A DNA stretch of 64,000 nucleotides from Bacteroidales bacterium (GCA_015061055.1 SUXH01000002.1:62001-126000); one strand, 5' to 3'; numbered from the stretch's first letter, positions 8,867 through 17,823 are shown. Notes: generated by a model from the sequence alone, not told the origin. Numbers and translations: made by a program.

Positions 8867-9983
8867 TTAATTTTCTGTTCCCGCAAATTCCATTAGGAAT
8901 GCTTTAATGAATCCGTCGATATCACCATCCATCACGCCACCAACGTCCGATGTTTGGTAGTTGGTGCGATGGTCTTTAACTCGGCGGTCGTCAAACACAT
9001 AACTACGTATCTGCGAACCCCACTCTATCTTCATCTTGCTATCCTCAATCTTACGTTGTTCAGCTCGACGATGTTGCATTTCCTTATCGTAAAGGATTGA
9101 ACGCAAGTGGCGGAGTGCATTTTCGCGGTTCTTTGGTTGGTCACGTGTTTCGGTGTTTTCGATAAGGATTTCTTCTTCCTCACCTGTGTAAGGGTCCTTG
9201 TATTGATAACGCAAACGAACGCCCGACTCCACCTTATTCACGTTCTGACCTCCGGCACCACCACTTCGGAATGTATCCCAAGAGATGCGAGCTTGCTCAA
9301 TATTCACTTCTATTGTATCATCTACGAGTGGAGTCACAAACACCGATGCAAACGACGTCATACGCTTTCCCTGTGCATTATATGGCGACACACGAACAAG
9401 GCGATGCACACCATTTTCACTCTTCAAATATCCGTAAGCAAAATCGCCTTCGATTTTGATAGTTACCGATTTGATTCCCGCATCTTCGGCTTCAAGAAGC
9501 TGTGATATTGTGGTTTTGTAATTATTGCGCTCACTCCAACGTATGTACATACGCATAAGCATTGACGCCCAATCTTGACTTTCTGTTCCTCCTGCTCCCG
9601 AGTTGATTCGTAGCACAACACTCATCTTATCCTCTTCGAGGCGAAGCATATTGCGAAGTTCAAGGTTCTCAATCTTCGCTACCGTCTGAGCATAAAGTTC
9701 ATCAAGTTCTTCTTCGGTCACGAGTTCTTCTTTCACGAAATCAAAAGCCAAGACAAGTTCTTCAACTATCTTGTCCACTTCTTCATATCCTTCAATCCAG
9801 AAGCGTAACGACTTTACTTTCTTCATTTGTGCCTCAGCAGCTTTTTGGTCGTTCCAAAAATCGGGCACGTGTGTTCTTAATTCTTCTTCTTCGACTTCAA
9901 TTCTCTTACTATCGATGTCAAAGATACCTCCTCAACGCGTCCCTGCGTTCTTGTGTCTCTTTTAATTGTTCTTGAGTAATCAT
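8867..9983 (-). CDS. prfB: Peptide chain release factor 2, with +1 programmed frameshift
   Basis: Terminates translation at UGA and UAA. The gene is read in two frames: the zero frame starts at the ATG at 9983, runs 21 codons (MITQEQLKETQERRDALRRYL) and meets an in-frame TGA at 9918-9920. The slippery site is CTT TGA C, with the internal Shine-Dalgarno AGGAGG (9927-9932) three bases upstream, the classical autoregulatory arrangement. After the +1 shift the frame continues DIDSKRIEVEEEELRTHVPD into the long ORF, giving about 371 residues in total, the normal RF2 length. The catalytic GGQ is in RSGGAGGQNVNKVESG; the stop-codon recognition tripeptide is SPY rather than SPF (HRLVRVSPYNAQ). A caller using only the long ORF would start wrongly at 9868. 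Confidence 0.96.
9918..9932 (-). promoter_or_regulatory. prfB recoding site
   Basis: On the minus strand AGGAGG, then TAT, CTT and the stop TGA followed by C. Low RF2 favours slippage on CTT into the +1 frame; high RF2 favours termination. It is notable as a working-looking Shine-Dalgarno element in a genome whose ordinary genes mostly lack one. Confidence 0.93.
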
Positions 9984-10023
9984 CTTTTTTATTATTTATT
10001 TAAAACTTAAAATTCCCCACTTG

Positions 10024-11832
10024 TTAAGAATACATCGCCTCAATTTCCTTAGCATATAGCTTATTTATTATAGCACGACGCACTTTCAGTGTGTTGGTTA
10101 GTTCTCCCGTTTCCATACTGAATGCTTTAGGTAGAATAGTAAACTTCTTCACTTGTTGCCACGACGCAAAATCAGCTTGCAACACATTGATACGCTCCGA
10201 TATCATTTTCACGATTTCGCTATTCTTCACCAAATCTTCAATACTCTTATATTGAATCTTTTTCTTTGCAGCATATTCCTTTAATGCTTCAAATGCCGGA
10301 ATAATTATTGCTGTAACATATTTACGTTGGTCGCCTATCACAGCCACTTGCTCTATGTATTGGTCTTCGCTAAGTACACTTTCAAGTGCTTGCGGCGCTA
10401 TATATTTACCATTTGAGGTCTTATACAAATCCTTTATGCGCTCAGTAATTACCAGAGAGCCATCTTCGTTGATGTATCCTGCATCACCTGTGCGGAACCA
10501 ACCGTCGTCGGTGAATGCAGCCGCAGTTTCTTCAGGTTTTCGATAATAACCTTTCATCACTGTCTTTCCTTTTACAAGGATTTCATTATTCTCACCTATT
10601 TTCACTTCAACACCGGGCAGATTTGTTCCTGCCGAACCGATTTTAAAGTTTTTACGAGGGAAACAGGTTACTGTAGCTGTAGTTTCCGACAATCCGTAAC
10701 CCATTACTATGTTGATACCGCAACAATGCAAAAAACGAACAATATTTTCGCTCAATGGAGCACCGGCTGTTGGAAAAAATTTTCCATTTTCCATACCGAT
10801 TGCCTTTCGGATTGCCTTGAACACTATCTTATCAAACAAACGATATTGTAAATCGACATAAAGTGTAGCCTTCTGTCCGCGACGGCGATAGTGCAAATTG
10901 CGAAGACGTCCTATTTTCACTGCACGATGCAACAATGCTTTGCCAATCCAACCCATCGATGCAAACTTATTCTGCACGCCTGTGTACACTTTTTCCCAAA
11001 AACGAGGCACACTGCACATCATATCGGGGTGAACCTCCTTCAATGTTTCCGAAATTTCCTTCGCATTTTCATTGATTGCTATGCGCACCCCCTTTGTAAG
11101 ACAATAATGACACCAAGCACATTCAAACACGTGCGACAGTGGCAAGAAACACATCGATAATTGGTCTTCTTCTACAGTTTCCAATCTTTCCAAATGTCGT
11201 GCCATTGCCTCGTCCATATTACTATGAGCAAGCATCACTCCTTTCGCCACACCTGTAGTTCCCGAGGTGTATATTAAATACATCAAGTCATCTTCAACTC
11301 CCGAACTTCGGCGAGATTCCACAGCCTCACGACAAGCATCACTTGCTTCTTCACCAAGTCTCAACACATCGTCCCAGCTTATAGTGGTTTTATCATCGAC
11401 ATCAAGAACGATACTATCTTTATATGTAATAATTTGTTTTAGCTCAGGCATTAATTTCTGTACATCACGAGCAATCTTATATTGTGGTTGGTCACCAACG
11501 AACATAATCTTCAATGAAGCATCTTCAACTATGTAGCGCACATCTTCGCGTGAACTCGTTGCATAAATATGTACAGGTACTGCACGATTGTAGAACAAAC
11601 CATAATCGGACATAAAAATGTGATACATATTGGCCGAAAACACACCAACATTATCTTGCACATCTACTCCTAAGATTTCCATTGCATGGGCCACTTTTTC
11701 TATTCCTGTGCGAAACTCATTCCATGTTGTAATCTTCCATTCTCCGGTTACATTATCTTTATGGCGATACACTTCTTTATCACCCTTTCGAGTACATTGG
11801 GTACTCACCATCTCAACTAGCTTATTTGCCAT
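10024..11832 (-). CDS. Long-chain fatty acyl-CoA ligase (AMP-forming)
   Basis: Activates fatty acids to acyl-CoA via an acyl-adenylate. The 602-residue ANL-superfamily enzyme has the ATP loop IYTSGTTGVAKGVMLAHSN near residue 187, the adenine-binding motif GYGLSETTATVTCFP near residue 383, and the hinge region GWFRTGDAGYINEDGSLVIT near residue 450. The following DLYKTSNGKYIAPQALE resembles the long-chain FadD15-type family of Bacteroidetes. It leads an apparent transcript with prfB (41 bp downstream) and argB, driven by the -7 box at 11853-11860. Chain-length preference cannot be read from sequence. Confidence 0.92.
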   Translation of the reverse strand: MANKLVEMVSTQCTRKGDKEVYRHKDNVTGEWKITTWNEFRTGIEKVAHAMEILGVDVQDNVGVFSANMYHIFMSDYGLFYNRAVPVHIYATSSREDVRYIVEDASLKIMFVGDQPQYKIARDVQKLMPELKQIITYKDSIVLDVDDKTTISWDDVLRLGEEASDACREAVESRRSSGVEDDLMYLIYTSGTTGVAKGVMLAHSNMDEAMARHLERLETVEEDQLSMCFLPLSHVFECAWCHYCLTKGVRIAINENAKEISETLKEVHPDMMCSVPRFWEKVYTGVQNKFASMGWIGKALLHRAVKIGRLRNLHYRRRGQKATLYVDLQYRLFDKIVFKAIRKAIGMENGKFFPTAGAPLSENIVRFLHCCGINIVMGYGLSETTATVTCFPRKNFKIGSAGTNLPGVEVKIGENNEILVKGKTVMKGYYRKPEETAAAFTDDGWFRTGDAGYINEDGSLVITERIKDLYKTSNGKYIAPQALESVLSEDQYIEQVAVIGDQRKYVTAIIIPAFEALKEYAAKKKIQYKSIEDLVKNSEIVKMISERINVLQADFASWQQVKKFTILPKAFSMETGELTNTLKVRRAIINKLYAKEIEAMYS

Positions 11833-11852
11833 AATATCTCTTTAAATCGTTA

Positions 11853-11860
11853 CAAAGATA
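11853..11860 (-). promoter_or_regulatory. -7 box of the acyl-CoA ligase/prfB/argB unit
   Basis: TATCTTTG on the minus strand, 20 bp upstream of the ATG at 11832; predicted transcription start near 11847. Confidence 0.6.
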
Positions 11861-11913
11861 CGACTTTTAAAAGAAAAGTCCTAACTTCTGGCTCCTAATT
11901 CCTAATTAAACCG

Positions 11914-11921
11914 TATCTTTG
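11914..11921 (+). promoter_or_regulatory. -7 box of the argE-like gene (leaderless geometry)
   Basis: TATCTTTG ends only 4 bp before the ATG at 11926. With the usual 5-7 nt spacing, transcription would begin at or within one or two bases of the start codon. Confidence 0.6.
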
Positions 11922-11925
11922 CACT

Positions 11926-12990
11926 ATGGACGAATTGTATTACGATGCGATAGATATGCTGAAAGGTATGATAGCAATTCCATCTATCAGCCGAGAGGAA
12001 ACTGATGTTACCAACTATATTAACGCTCAACTCATATCTTTTGGGCTTAATCCTTCACGACAAGGCAACAACGTGTGGTGCATTGCCCCCGATTTTTCAA
12101 GCGACAAGCCAACATTATTGCTTAACAGCCATATCGACACCGTTAAACCGGCCAAAGGATGGACTTATGATCCTTTCACGCCAATAGAAAACGAACAATG
12201 CATTTACGGACTTGGTAGTAACGATGCTGGAGCTTCAGTAGTGTCGCTTACTGCAGCATTTCGCCACTTAGCAAATATCCCTCGAACTTACAACCTTATT
12301 CTTCTGCTATCTTGCGAAGAGGAAGTGAGTGGGCGCAACGGAATTGAAGCCGTTCTACCACTGCTGCCAAAAATCAATGTCGCAATAGTGGGAGAACCAA
12401 CAGGAATGCACCCTGCAATAGCAGAAAAGGGGCTTATGGTACTTGATGGAATGATTACAGGTGTAGCCGGACACGCAGCACGCAACGAAGGCATCAATGC
12501 TATCTATCGCACGATGGAAGTAATCGACACTCTTCGCAACCTTACTTTTGAGAAAGAATCCGATGCGCTCGGACCGGTAAAAATCACTGTTTCACAAATC
12601 GAAGCCGGCACACAACATAACGTGGTGCCCGACGTGTGTAAAATTGTTGTCGACGTGCGCACAACCGACGCGTACAACAATGAAGAAACATTAAAACTTA
12701 TTCATAAAGCTGTACCTCAAGATTGGTGCACACTCACACCTCGTTCCACACGTCTCAACCCTTCGGGGATAAGCATTGAGCACCCGATAGTACAACGATT
12801 AACAACTCTTGGGCGCACACCTTTCGGCTCGCCGACATTGAGCGACCAAGCACTAATGCCATTCCCATCGCTCAAACTCGGACCCGGCGATTCTGTACGC
12901 TCACACACCGCCGACGAATATATCCAAACCGAAGAAATCCGTACAGCCATACAACTATACATCACTCTACTCACAGGGCTACAACTTTGA
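11926..12990 (+). CDS. argE: M20 family deacylase, ArgE-like
   Basis: Probable N-acyl-ornithine (acetyl or succinyl) deacylase of arginine biosynthesis. The 354-residue metallopeptidase has LLNSHIDTVKPAKGW near residue 66 (metal-ligand His, with the following Asp), GLGSNDAGASVVSL near residue 95, the catalytic LSCEEEVSGRNG near residue 128 and VGEPTGMHPAIAEKG near residue 150. The terminal SHTADEYIQTEEI supplies the last metal-ligand His. The dimerisation domain sits between about residues 165 and 270. The assignment to arginine synthesis rests on family resemblance and on argB being nearby; dipeptidase or DapE roles are less likely. The transcript appears leaderless. Confidence 0.85.
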   Translation: MDELYYDAIDMLKGMIAIPSISREETDVTNYINAQLISFGLNPSRQGNNVWCIAPDFSSDKPTLLLNSHIDTVKPAKGWTYDPFTPIENEQCIYGLGSNDAGASVVSLTAAFRHLANIPRTYNLILLLSCEEEVSGRNGIEAVLPLLPKINVAIVGEPTGMHPAIAEKGLMVLDGMITGVAGHAARNEGINAIYRTMEVIDTLRNLTFEKESDALGPVKITVSQIEAGTQHNVVPDVCKIVVDVRTTDAYNNEETLKLIHKAVPQDWCTLTPRSTRLNPSGISIEHPIVQRLTTLGRTPFGSPTLSDQALMPFPSLKLGPGDSVRSHTADEYIQTEEIRTAIQLYITLLTGLQL

Positions 12991-13046
12991 TAATATTCAC
13001 AGCGAGACAGCCTAATTACAAAAATACTGATAGATAATACTAAAAC

Positions 13047-13078
13047 AATGGCGGATTTTCACTCGAAAACCCACCATT
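13047..13078. terminator. Bidirectional terminator between convergent genes
   Basis: An imperfect stem, AATGG..GG.TTTTC against GAAAA.CC..CCATT with a 4-nt loop ACTC, lies between the converging argE-like and sugar-transferase genes. The T-tract is weak on both sides, so efficiency is uncertain. Confidence 0.5.
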
Positions 13079-13112
13079 ATAATTTATCCTCTTATTCCTT
13101 CGACAAATCTGC

Positions 13113-13835
13113 TTAAAATTTTCTTCCCGACAACACGCCCCATAACGTAAGCCACATAATCCTGATATCGAGCAACAGACTTCTATTTTCTAAATAATAT
13201 AGGTCATACTCCAATCGGCGCAACATCTTCTCCATGGTATCGGTATATCCATTATAAAGTGTCGCATAACTTGTCACTCCAGGACGAGACTGATATAAAT
13301 ACACATAGCGTTTATCATGCTCCATTATTTGGTCGATAAAGAACTTTCGTTCCGGGCGATACCCCACAAAACTCATATCTCCCTTAAGCACATTCCACAA
13401 TTGTGGCAATTCATCAAGATGATACGTACGTAGAAACCTTCCCACTTTGGTTAATCTGTCATCAGAAGATTCACTATCTAACGAAACCGACAACTGAGGT
13501 CCGACACTCTCAGCATTTTTATGCATAGTGCGAAATTTATAAATCTTGAATGGACGACCATACTTTCCTATACGCCATTGAGAATATATTGCACTTTCGC
13601 CATCTTCAGCTTTTACAACAAAATATATAATCAAGAATGCAGGCGCACATATAATCAACAACATCATTGAAAGCAGCATATCACAAAAGCGTTTAATGCC
13701 ACGAGATATAGGAGTCATTGCATCTTTCACAAACACTCCTTCCAATATAGTCTCATTTCTTTCCAACGAAACTACATTAGTTCGATATTCTTTCTTCCAA
13801 TTCTGTTTTTTATTAAGTTTTAGCATTTCCGCCAC
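13113..13835 (-). CDS. Bacterial sugar transferase (undecaprenyl-phosphate priming enzyme)
   Basis: Transfers a sugar-1-phosphate to undecaprenyl phosphate at the inner-membrane face, priming capsule, exopolysaccharide or O-antigen synthesis. The 240-residue protein has a short soluble N-terminus, one hydrophobic hairpin at about 52-75 and the family core: YSQWRIGKYGRPFKIYKFRTM near residue 84, VGRFLRTYHLDELPQLWNV near residue 130 and GDMSFVGYRPERKFF near residue 150. It lacks the large N-terminal multi-membrane part of WcaJ/WbaP, so it belongs to the short PglC-like group. No other polysaccharide genes are adjacent. A -7 box at 13922-13929 gives a leader of about 80 nt. Confidence 0.92.
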   Translation of the reverse strand: MAEMLKLNKKQNWKKEYRTNVVSLERNETILEGVFVKDAMTPISRGIKRFCDMLLSMMLLIICAPAFLIIYFVVKAEDGESAIYSQWRIGKYGRPFKIYKFRTMHKNAESVGPQLSVSLDSESSDDRLTKVGRFLRTYHLDELPQLWNVLKGDMSFVGYRPERKFFIDQIMEHDKRYVYLYQSRPGVTSYATLYNGYTDTMEKMLRRLEYDLYYLENRSLLLDIRIMWLTLWGVLSGRKF

Positions 13836-13921
13836 ACATTTTTCACCACTACATCACCCTTTGTCAGTCTCTTATATGTTTATGCTAACTAAAGAAAATG
13901 CAATCGTAAATTCCAACGGCA

Positions 13922-13929
13922 CAAAGATA
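13922..13929 (-). promoter_or_regulatory. -7 box of the sugar transferase gene
   Basis: TATCTTTG on the minus strand, predicted transcription start near 13916. Confidence 0.55.
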
Positions 13930-14008
13930 TAGATAAATACGCACATACACAAATCTCAATGAGATTTTTAAGAATATCTATATTCCACTTTGTAGAATTT
14001 TAATATAT

Positions 14009-15142
14009 CTAATGTGCAGAAAAATCAATATTGCCAAATAGAGTGGCAATGCTGTTTTCTATGTTCTTTTCGGCAACTTCACTACGCATAGCGGTAGCAA
14101 GATTCATACCGGATGGAACTATACTCTCCACACACCTAAACCCTTCGGCAAGCAATTTATCCCTACACTCCACCTTTCCTGCCAGCAATATCACAGGTAC
14201 GCCTGCTCGCCTACTCCTTTCAAGCACACCGCTCGGCAACTTACCCATAAGAGTCTGTGCATCGGCTTTTCCTTCTCCCGTAATCACCACATCGGCTTCA
14301 GCTACCATATCATCAAATCGCACCGCATCAAGCACGACATCTATTCCACGACGCAACTCTGCTCCTAAAAAAGCCACCAACGAAGCTCCTATACCTCCGG
14401 CAGCTCCTCCTCCTTTTATCCCACTCACATCTATCCTCAAACTCTTGTTTACACACATTGCAAAATTACGCAATCCCACATCAAGCAACTGCACTTCGAC
14501 CAACGATGCTCCTTTCTGTGGAGCAAACACATAAGCCGCACCTCTATCTCCATACAACACATTTTCAACATCGCACACAGCCTCAAATCGACACTCCTTC
14601 AGCCGATTATCCACATCTTTTGTATCTACACTTGCAATCCTATTAAGATTTTTGCCCGATGGTTGTAACTCACCACCATCCGAATCATAGAATTTCACAC
14701 CGATAGCCGATAACATTCCCATTCCGGCATCGGTTGTCGCACTACCACCCAAGCAAATCAAGAAATCACGACAACCTCGGTCGAGCGCATCACATATCAA
14801 CATTCCCGTACCAAACGATGATGCTTCCATAGCATCTCTGCTACATTCTTCTACAAGCATCAAGCCACTTGCGGCAGCTGTTTCAATCACTGCCAACCTC
14901 CCTGCCACGCAATATTCTGCCACAATCTCTCTGCCTAATGGATCGAGTGCCACACAACTTATCATTCGTCCACCCAAAACTTTAGAAAGAAGGCGTGATG
15001 TACCTTCTCCGCCATCAGCAAGAGGAATCTTTACCACCTCAGCATTAGGCAACACTTGCTTGACTCCATTTTCTATGGCATCGGCTACTTCGCTTGATGA
15101 AAGCGAACCTTTGAACGAATCGGGTGCAATTACAATTTTCAT
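14009..15142 (-). CDS. glxK: Glycerate kinase (GarK/GlxK type)
   Basis: Phosphorylates D-glycerate, linking glyoxylate or serine breakdown to glycolysis. The 377-residue product starts MKIVIAPDSFKGSLSSSEVA, the family N-terminus, which fixes the start at 15142. A longer open frame to 15334 only reads through the tRNA-His gene and is an artefact. Other family segments are IPLADGGEGTSRLL near residue 45, DFLICLGGSATTDAGMGMLSA near residue 120, GGGAAGGIGASL near residue 270 and DVVITGEGKADAQTLMGK near residue 300. It lies 54 bp beyond the terminator of tRNA-His. Confidence 0.94.
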   Translation of the reverse strand: MKIVIAPDSFKGSLSSSEVADAIENGVKQVLPNAEVVKIPLADGGEGTSRLLSKVLGGRMISCVALDPLGREIVAEYCVAGRLAVIETAAASGLMLVEECSRDAMEASSFGTGMLICDALDRGCRDFLICLGGSATTDAGMGMLSAIGVKFYDSDGGELQPSGKNLNRIASVDTKDVDNRLKECRFEAVCDVENVLYGDRGAAYVFAPQKGASLVEVQLLDVGLRNFAMCVNKSLRIDVSGIKGGGAAGGIGASLVAFLGAELRRGIDVVLDAVRFDDMVAEADVVITGEGKADAQTLMGKLPSGVLERSRRAGVPVILLAGKVECRDKLLAEGFRCVESIVPSGMNLATAMRSEVAEKNIENSIATLFGNIDFSAH

Positions 15143-15196
15143 AGCACAACTATTTGTCACAAAATTACTCACAAGAGTGATTATATGCAACAAAAT

Positions 15197-15224
15197 AAGC
15201 GAAAACTCCGTAGAGTTTCCGCTT
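15197..15224 (-). terminator. Terminator of tRNA-His
   Basis: On the minus strand a 12-bp stem AAGCGGAAACTC / GAGTTTTCGCTT (one G-T pair) with loop TACG, followed by ATTTTG. It ends the tRNA transcript just before glxK. Confidence 0.8.
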
Positions 15225-15230
15225 ATGAAG

Positions 15231-15305
<75 letters not shown>

Positions 15306-15322
15306 ATATCGTTTAACGGGTG

Positions 15323-15330
15323 CAAAGGTA
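15323..15330 (-). promoter_or_regulatory. -7 box of tRNA-His
   Basis: TACCTTTG on the minus strand, with a CTTG -33 match at about 15351-15354 (20 nt spacing); transcription start about 12 nt before the mature tRNA. Confidence 0.6.
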
Positions 15331-15382
15331 ACACAAAATATCGAACCTTGCAAGCGTAATCGCAATTTTTCCCTACATTTTT

Positions 15383-16267
15383 TTACAATGAAAAACCGAA
15401 TCCCACTGTCAATGCTTTAAAATCAGGTCCTTTCCCCGATTCAAAAATCGACTGCGGACTATATTTCACATACACACCGACACACTTATAGTTCAATGCT
15501 GCCATCAAGTCAAATGACACTTTGCGCACAGGTGCACCTTTAAATGATTCTTCTATTTTCACATCATTCTCGGTTATATAAGCAGTTTTAATCGTTGCAT
15601 TAGTATTAAAATTCATAATAGCACTTGCACTCACACTGAAATCATCACCAATCTTCTGGCGCACATTCAATGGTACGCGCAAACTGAAAACGTTTAATTT
15701 TGAATCTTTTGGGTACACGCCTTCCGGATAAGCGCCCAATTCCACACCGTTTTTATCTCCTACAAAACGACTCATACTTTCAGTTATTGTAAATTGCTTT
15801 CCGCCTATACCAAAACCCAAAGACAAGTTAAAACCTTTCCCAAATGGACGATAACGCACTGCAATAATACGATCCCAAGCAAATTCCAACGATTTACCCA
15901 TCTTCATACCCATATCTACACTCTCTCCCACTACACTGTTGAATCCCATATAAAAGCCACCTGAAACAACAGCCCATCTTTCCGGTTTGTGCTCCTTTTT
16001 GTCGCTTGACTTGGTAAAAGGAAGTTTCAATTCCCAATCTTGAGACACCGATACCTTACTATCAGGTTTTACATCATGCCTATAGGTATATTCATAATCT
16101 TTATCCTCTCCTAAACCCTTTATCTGCACATTTACGCCACCATCAACCTCAGTAATAACCACATTACTGACATCTTTCACATTGGTTACAGTATCTGCCT
16201 TCTCTATGTTTTGTGCATTAACACTCATTGCGAACAATACAACCGACAAACAAATTAAATTTCTCAT
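15383..16267 (-). CDS. Secreted outer-membrane beta-barrel protein
   Basis: The 294-residue protein has a Sec signal peptide (MRNLICLSVVLFAMSVNAQ, cleavage after NA-Q) and a C-terminal half rich in alternating hydrophobic/aromatic strands. It ends in LTVGFGFSL, whose terminal aromatic pattern suits an outer-membrane barrel. Residues about 20-110 are a charged region that may be periplasmic. No enzymatic motif is visible. It is the last gene of a sigma/anti-sigma/small secreted protein/barrel operon, starting 22 bp after the preceding gene, so it may be the effector or sensor of that envelope regulon (inference). Ligand and function are unknown. Confidence 0.7.
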   Translation of the reverse strand: MRNLICLSVVLFAMSVNAQNIEKADTVTNVKDVSNVVITEVDGGVNVQIKGLGEDKDYEYTYRHDVKPDSKVSVSQDWELKLPFTKSSDKKEHKPERWAVVSGGFYMGFNSVVGESVDMGMKMGKSLEFAWDRIIAVRYRPFGKGFNLSLGFGIGGKQFTITESMSRFVGDKNGVELGAYPEGVYPKDSKLNVFSLRVPLNVRQKIGDDFSVSASAIMNFNTNATIKTAYITENDVKIEESFKGAPVRKVSFDLMAALNYKCVGVYVKYSPQSIFESGKGPDFKALTVGFGFSL

Positions 16268-16289
16268 ATCATTATCTTATTTTTAATTA

Positions 16290-16748
16290 TTATTTTCTTA
16301 TCAAACCCTTAATATAATCAACATCGGCTTCTCCGTCCATATATATCATGGTTATTTTATCAGTAGAATTCTTTTTAGCCAAACTTTGATTAAGGAAGAA
16401 TAAATATCTATTCAATTTCATATCATTTTTCATTACAGGCGACAGCATATAAAATCCATAATATAATTGTCCGCCTCTATATTCCACCTCTTTCTCCTTC
16501 GCAGTCACACCATCTTTCACGACCATTTGTTCCACTATTTTTGCCTCATCTAAGGAAGCCGGCATCGACAAACTGCGATAAGTTTCAAGATTTACTGTTC
16601 GTGCCTCTTTTCCTGTCACATACACCTCTACCACGTCGGGCAATGCTCGATATTTTCCAAAAAGTTCCGACACATATAATCGGCTCTGTGCATTCATCAT
16701 CAAGGACATCAACACACTCATCAATATCATTATAACAACTCGTTTCAT
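16290..16748 (-). CDS. Small secreted protein in the ECF sigma operon (DUF4252-like)
   Basis: A product of about 152 residues with a signal peptide MKRVVIMILMSVLMSLMMNAQ. The mature part contains VSELFGKYRALPDVVEVYVTG and ends MDGEADVDYIKGLIRK. The overall plan (a small secreted alpha/beta protein encoded just after an anti-sigma gene) recalls the DUF4252-type proteins of Bacteroidetes sigma operons, but I cannot confirm the family by eye. An alternative start 12 bp upstream (16760) adds MGEG; I prefer the Met that gives a normal signal peptide. It is translated between the anti-sigma gene and the barrel gene and is probably cotranscribed with both. Confidence 0.65.
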   Translation of the reverse strand: MKRVVIMILMSVLMSLMMNAQSRLYVSELFGKYRALPDVVEVYVTGKEARTVNLETYRSLSMPASLDEAKIVEQMVVKDGVTAKEKEVEYRGGQLYYGFYMLSPVMKNDMKLNRYLFFLNQSLAKKNSTDKITMIYMDGEADVDYIKGLIRK

Positions 16749-16768
16749 ACCTTCACCCATTTATATTT

Positions 16769-17257
16769 TCATTCATTTAACACAGCTTTAATGGCCGAGA
16801 ACTCTTCCAATATGGAATTTCTATCTTCTGAAATCGCCTCATTCATACAAGATAAATCATTTGCAATAAGAGTTATCACCACGTCTTTATCCGATATCTT
16901 TTCGCCATTCACATACGCAACACAATCGCCTTCGTTAAAAAAATCATTCGGACTAAGCATTGTCAATCCAAGCACAAGTACCACCGCTATCATAGCCGCT
17001 ACACCTGCCACGCGACGCAACATTACCACTCCTGCACGAGCTTTCTTTTCTCGTTCCACACGCTTACCAATCGAGAAATATCCCATAGCCACAAGACACT
17101 CATCTATAAGCCGGCTACGATAGGTACTGACACACAATTCCTTTCGCAAACGCAGTTCTTCTTCGTTGGAAGTTTCTCCTTCAAAATATCTTTCGATAAG
17201 AAGTTCGAGTTCTTCAAGCGAAAGTCTGTCAACATTATTTTTGCTTATATCTTTCAT
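16769..17257 (-). CDS. Membrane-bound anti-sigma factor
   Basis: A 162-residue single-pass protein predicted to hold the cognate ECF sigma factor at the inner membrane. Residues 1-80 are charged and helical (LSLEELELLIERYFEGETSNEEE resembles the zinc-free anti-sigma helix bundle of Bacteroidetes). Residues about 84-102 (VAGVAAMIAVVLVLGLTML) form one membrane segment, and a short periplasmic tail of about 60 residues follows. Its start overlaps the sigma stop by 4 bp (ATGA), implying translational coupling, the usual sign of a sigma/anti-sigma pair. No FecR domain is present, so it is not part of a SusC/D-type FecIR system. Confidence 0.75.
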   Translation of the reverse strand: MKDISKNNVDRLSLEELELLIERYFEGETSNEEELRLRKELCVSTYRSRLIDECLVAMGYFSIGKRVEREKKARAGVVMLRRVAGVAAMIAVVLVLGLTMLSPNDFFNEGDCVAYVNGEKISDKDVVITLIANDLSCMNEAISEDRNSILEEFSAIKAVLNE

Positions 17258-17760
17258 ATCTTATTTCTATATATTTCTCTTACCAATTTTCTTGCTCTGC
17301 TCACGTGCATTCTTGCTGTTGCAGGTAAGATACCCAATTGTGCTGATATTTCCTCATACGATTTACCCTCATATTCTCGCAACAAAATCACCTGCCTTTG
17401 TACATCGGAAAGATAACGATTCATTATATCCTTTACCTCACCATAAACAGCCATACGTTCATTCATCACAAATTCATCGCTCTCGATGCCATCTGCCTCA
17501 GTACGATTCTCGTCTAAACTCACCTCATTCATCTTACTGTTCCGACGAATATTATCCACACAAAGATTTCTCACCGTAACAAAACTCGTCCCCTCTACCT
17601 CCTGACGAGAGTCAAGCTTTTCCCTGCGTTGCCACAATCGGCAGAAAGCATCTTGCACAGTGTCCTCTGCATCTTCCTCATTGCCAAGCATACGTTTCGC
17701 CAACGCCATCAAGCGTTGGCGTATATCGGCAAATGCAGATGTGAGAATTTCGCTATCCAT
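17254..17760 (-). CDS. ECF-type RNA polymerase sigma factor
   Basis: A 168-residue group IV sigma factor with region 2 (DIRQRLMALAKRMLGNEEDAED and VQDAFCRLWQRREKL, residues about 10-48) and region 4 (LSDVQRQVILLREYEGKSYEE, then ISAQLGILPATARMHVSRARK, residues about 117-158). Region 4.2 is a clear helix-turn-helix. It is the first gene of a four-gene operon and overlaps its anti-sigma gene by 4 bp. A -7 box TAGTTTTG at 17816-17823 suggests basal expression from a housekeeping promoter. The inducing signal is unknown; the operon content suggests an envelope-related cue. Confidence 0.92.
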   Translation of the reverse strand: MDSEILTSAFADIRQRLMALAKRMLGNEEDAEDTVQDAFCRLWQRREKLDSRQEVEGTSFVTVRNLCVDNIRRNSKMNEVSLDENRTEADGIESDEFVMNERMAVYGEVKDIMNRYLSDVQRQVILLREYEGKSYEEISAQLGILPATARMHVSRARKLVREIYRNKI

Positions 17761-17815
17761 CGATGATTTTCAAGTAAATTTAAACACCATTCATTATACA
17801 ATACGCAAAACTACA

Positions 17816-17823
17816 TATTTTGT
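17816..17823 (-). promoter_or_regulatory. -7 box of the ECF sigma operon
   Basis: TAGTTTTG on the minus strand; predicted transcription start near 17810, about 50 nt before the sigma start codon. Confidence 0.45.
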
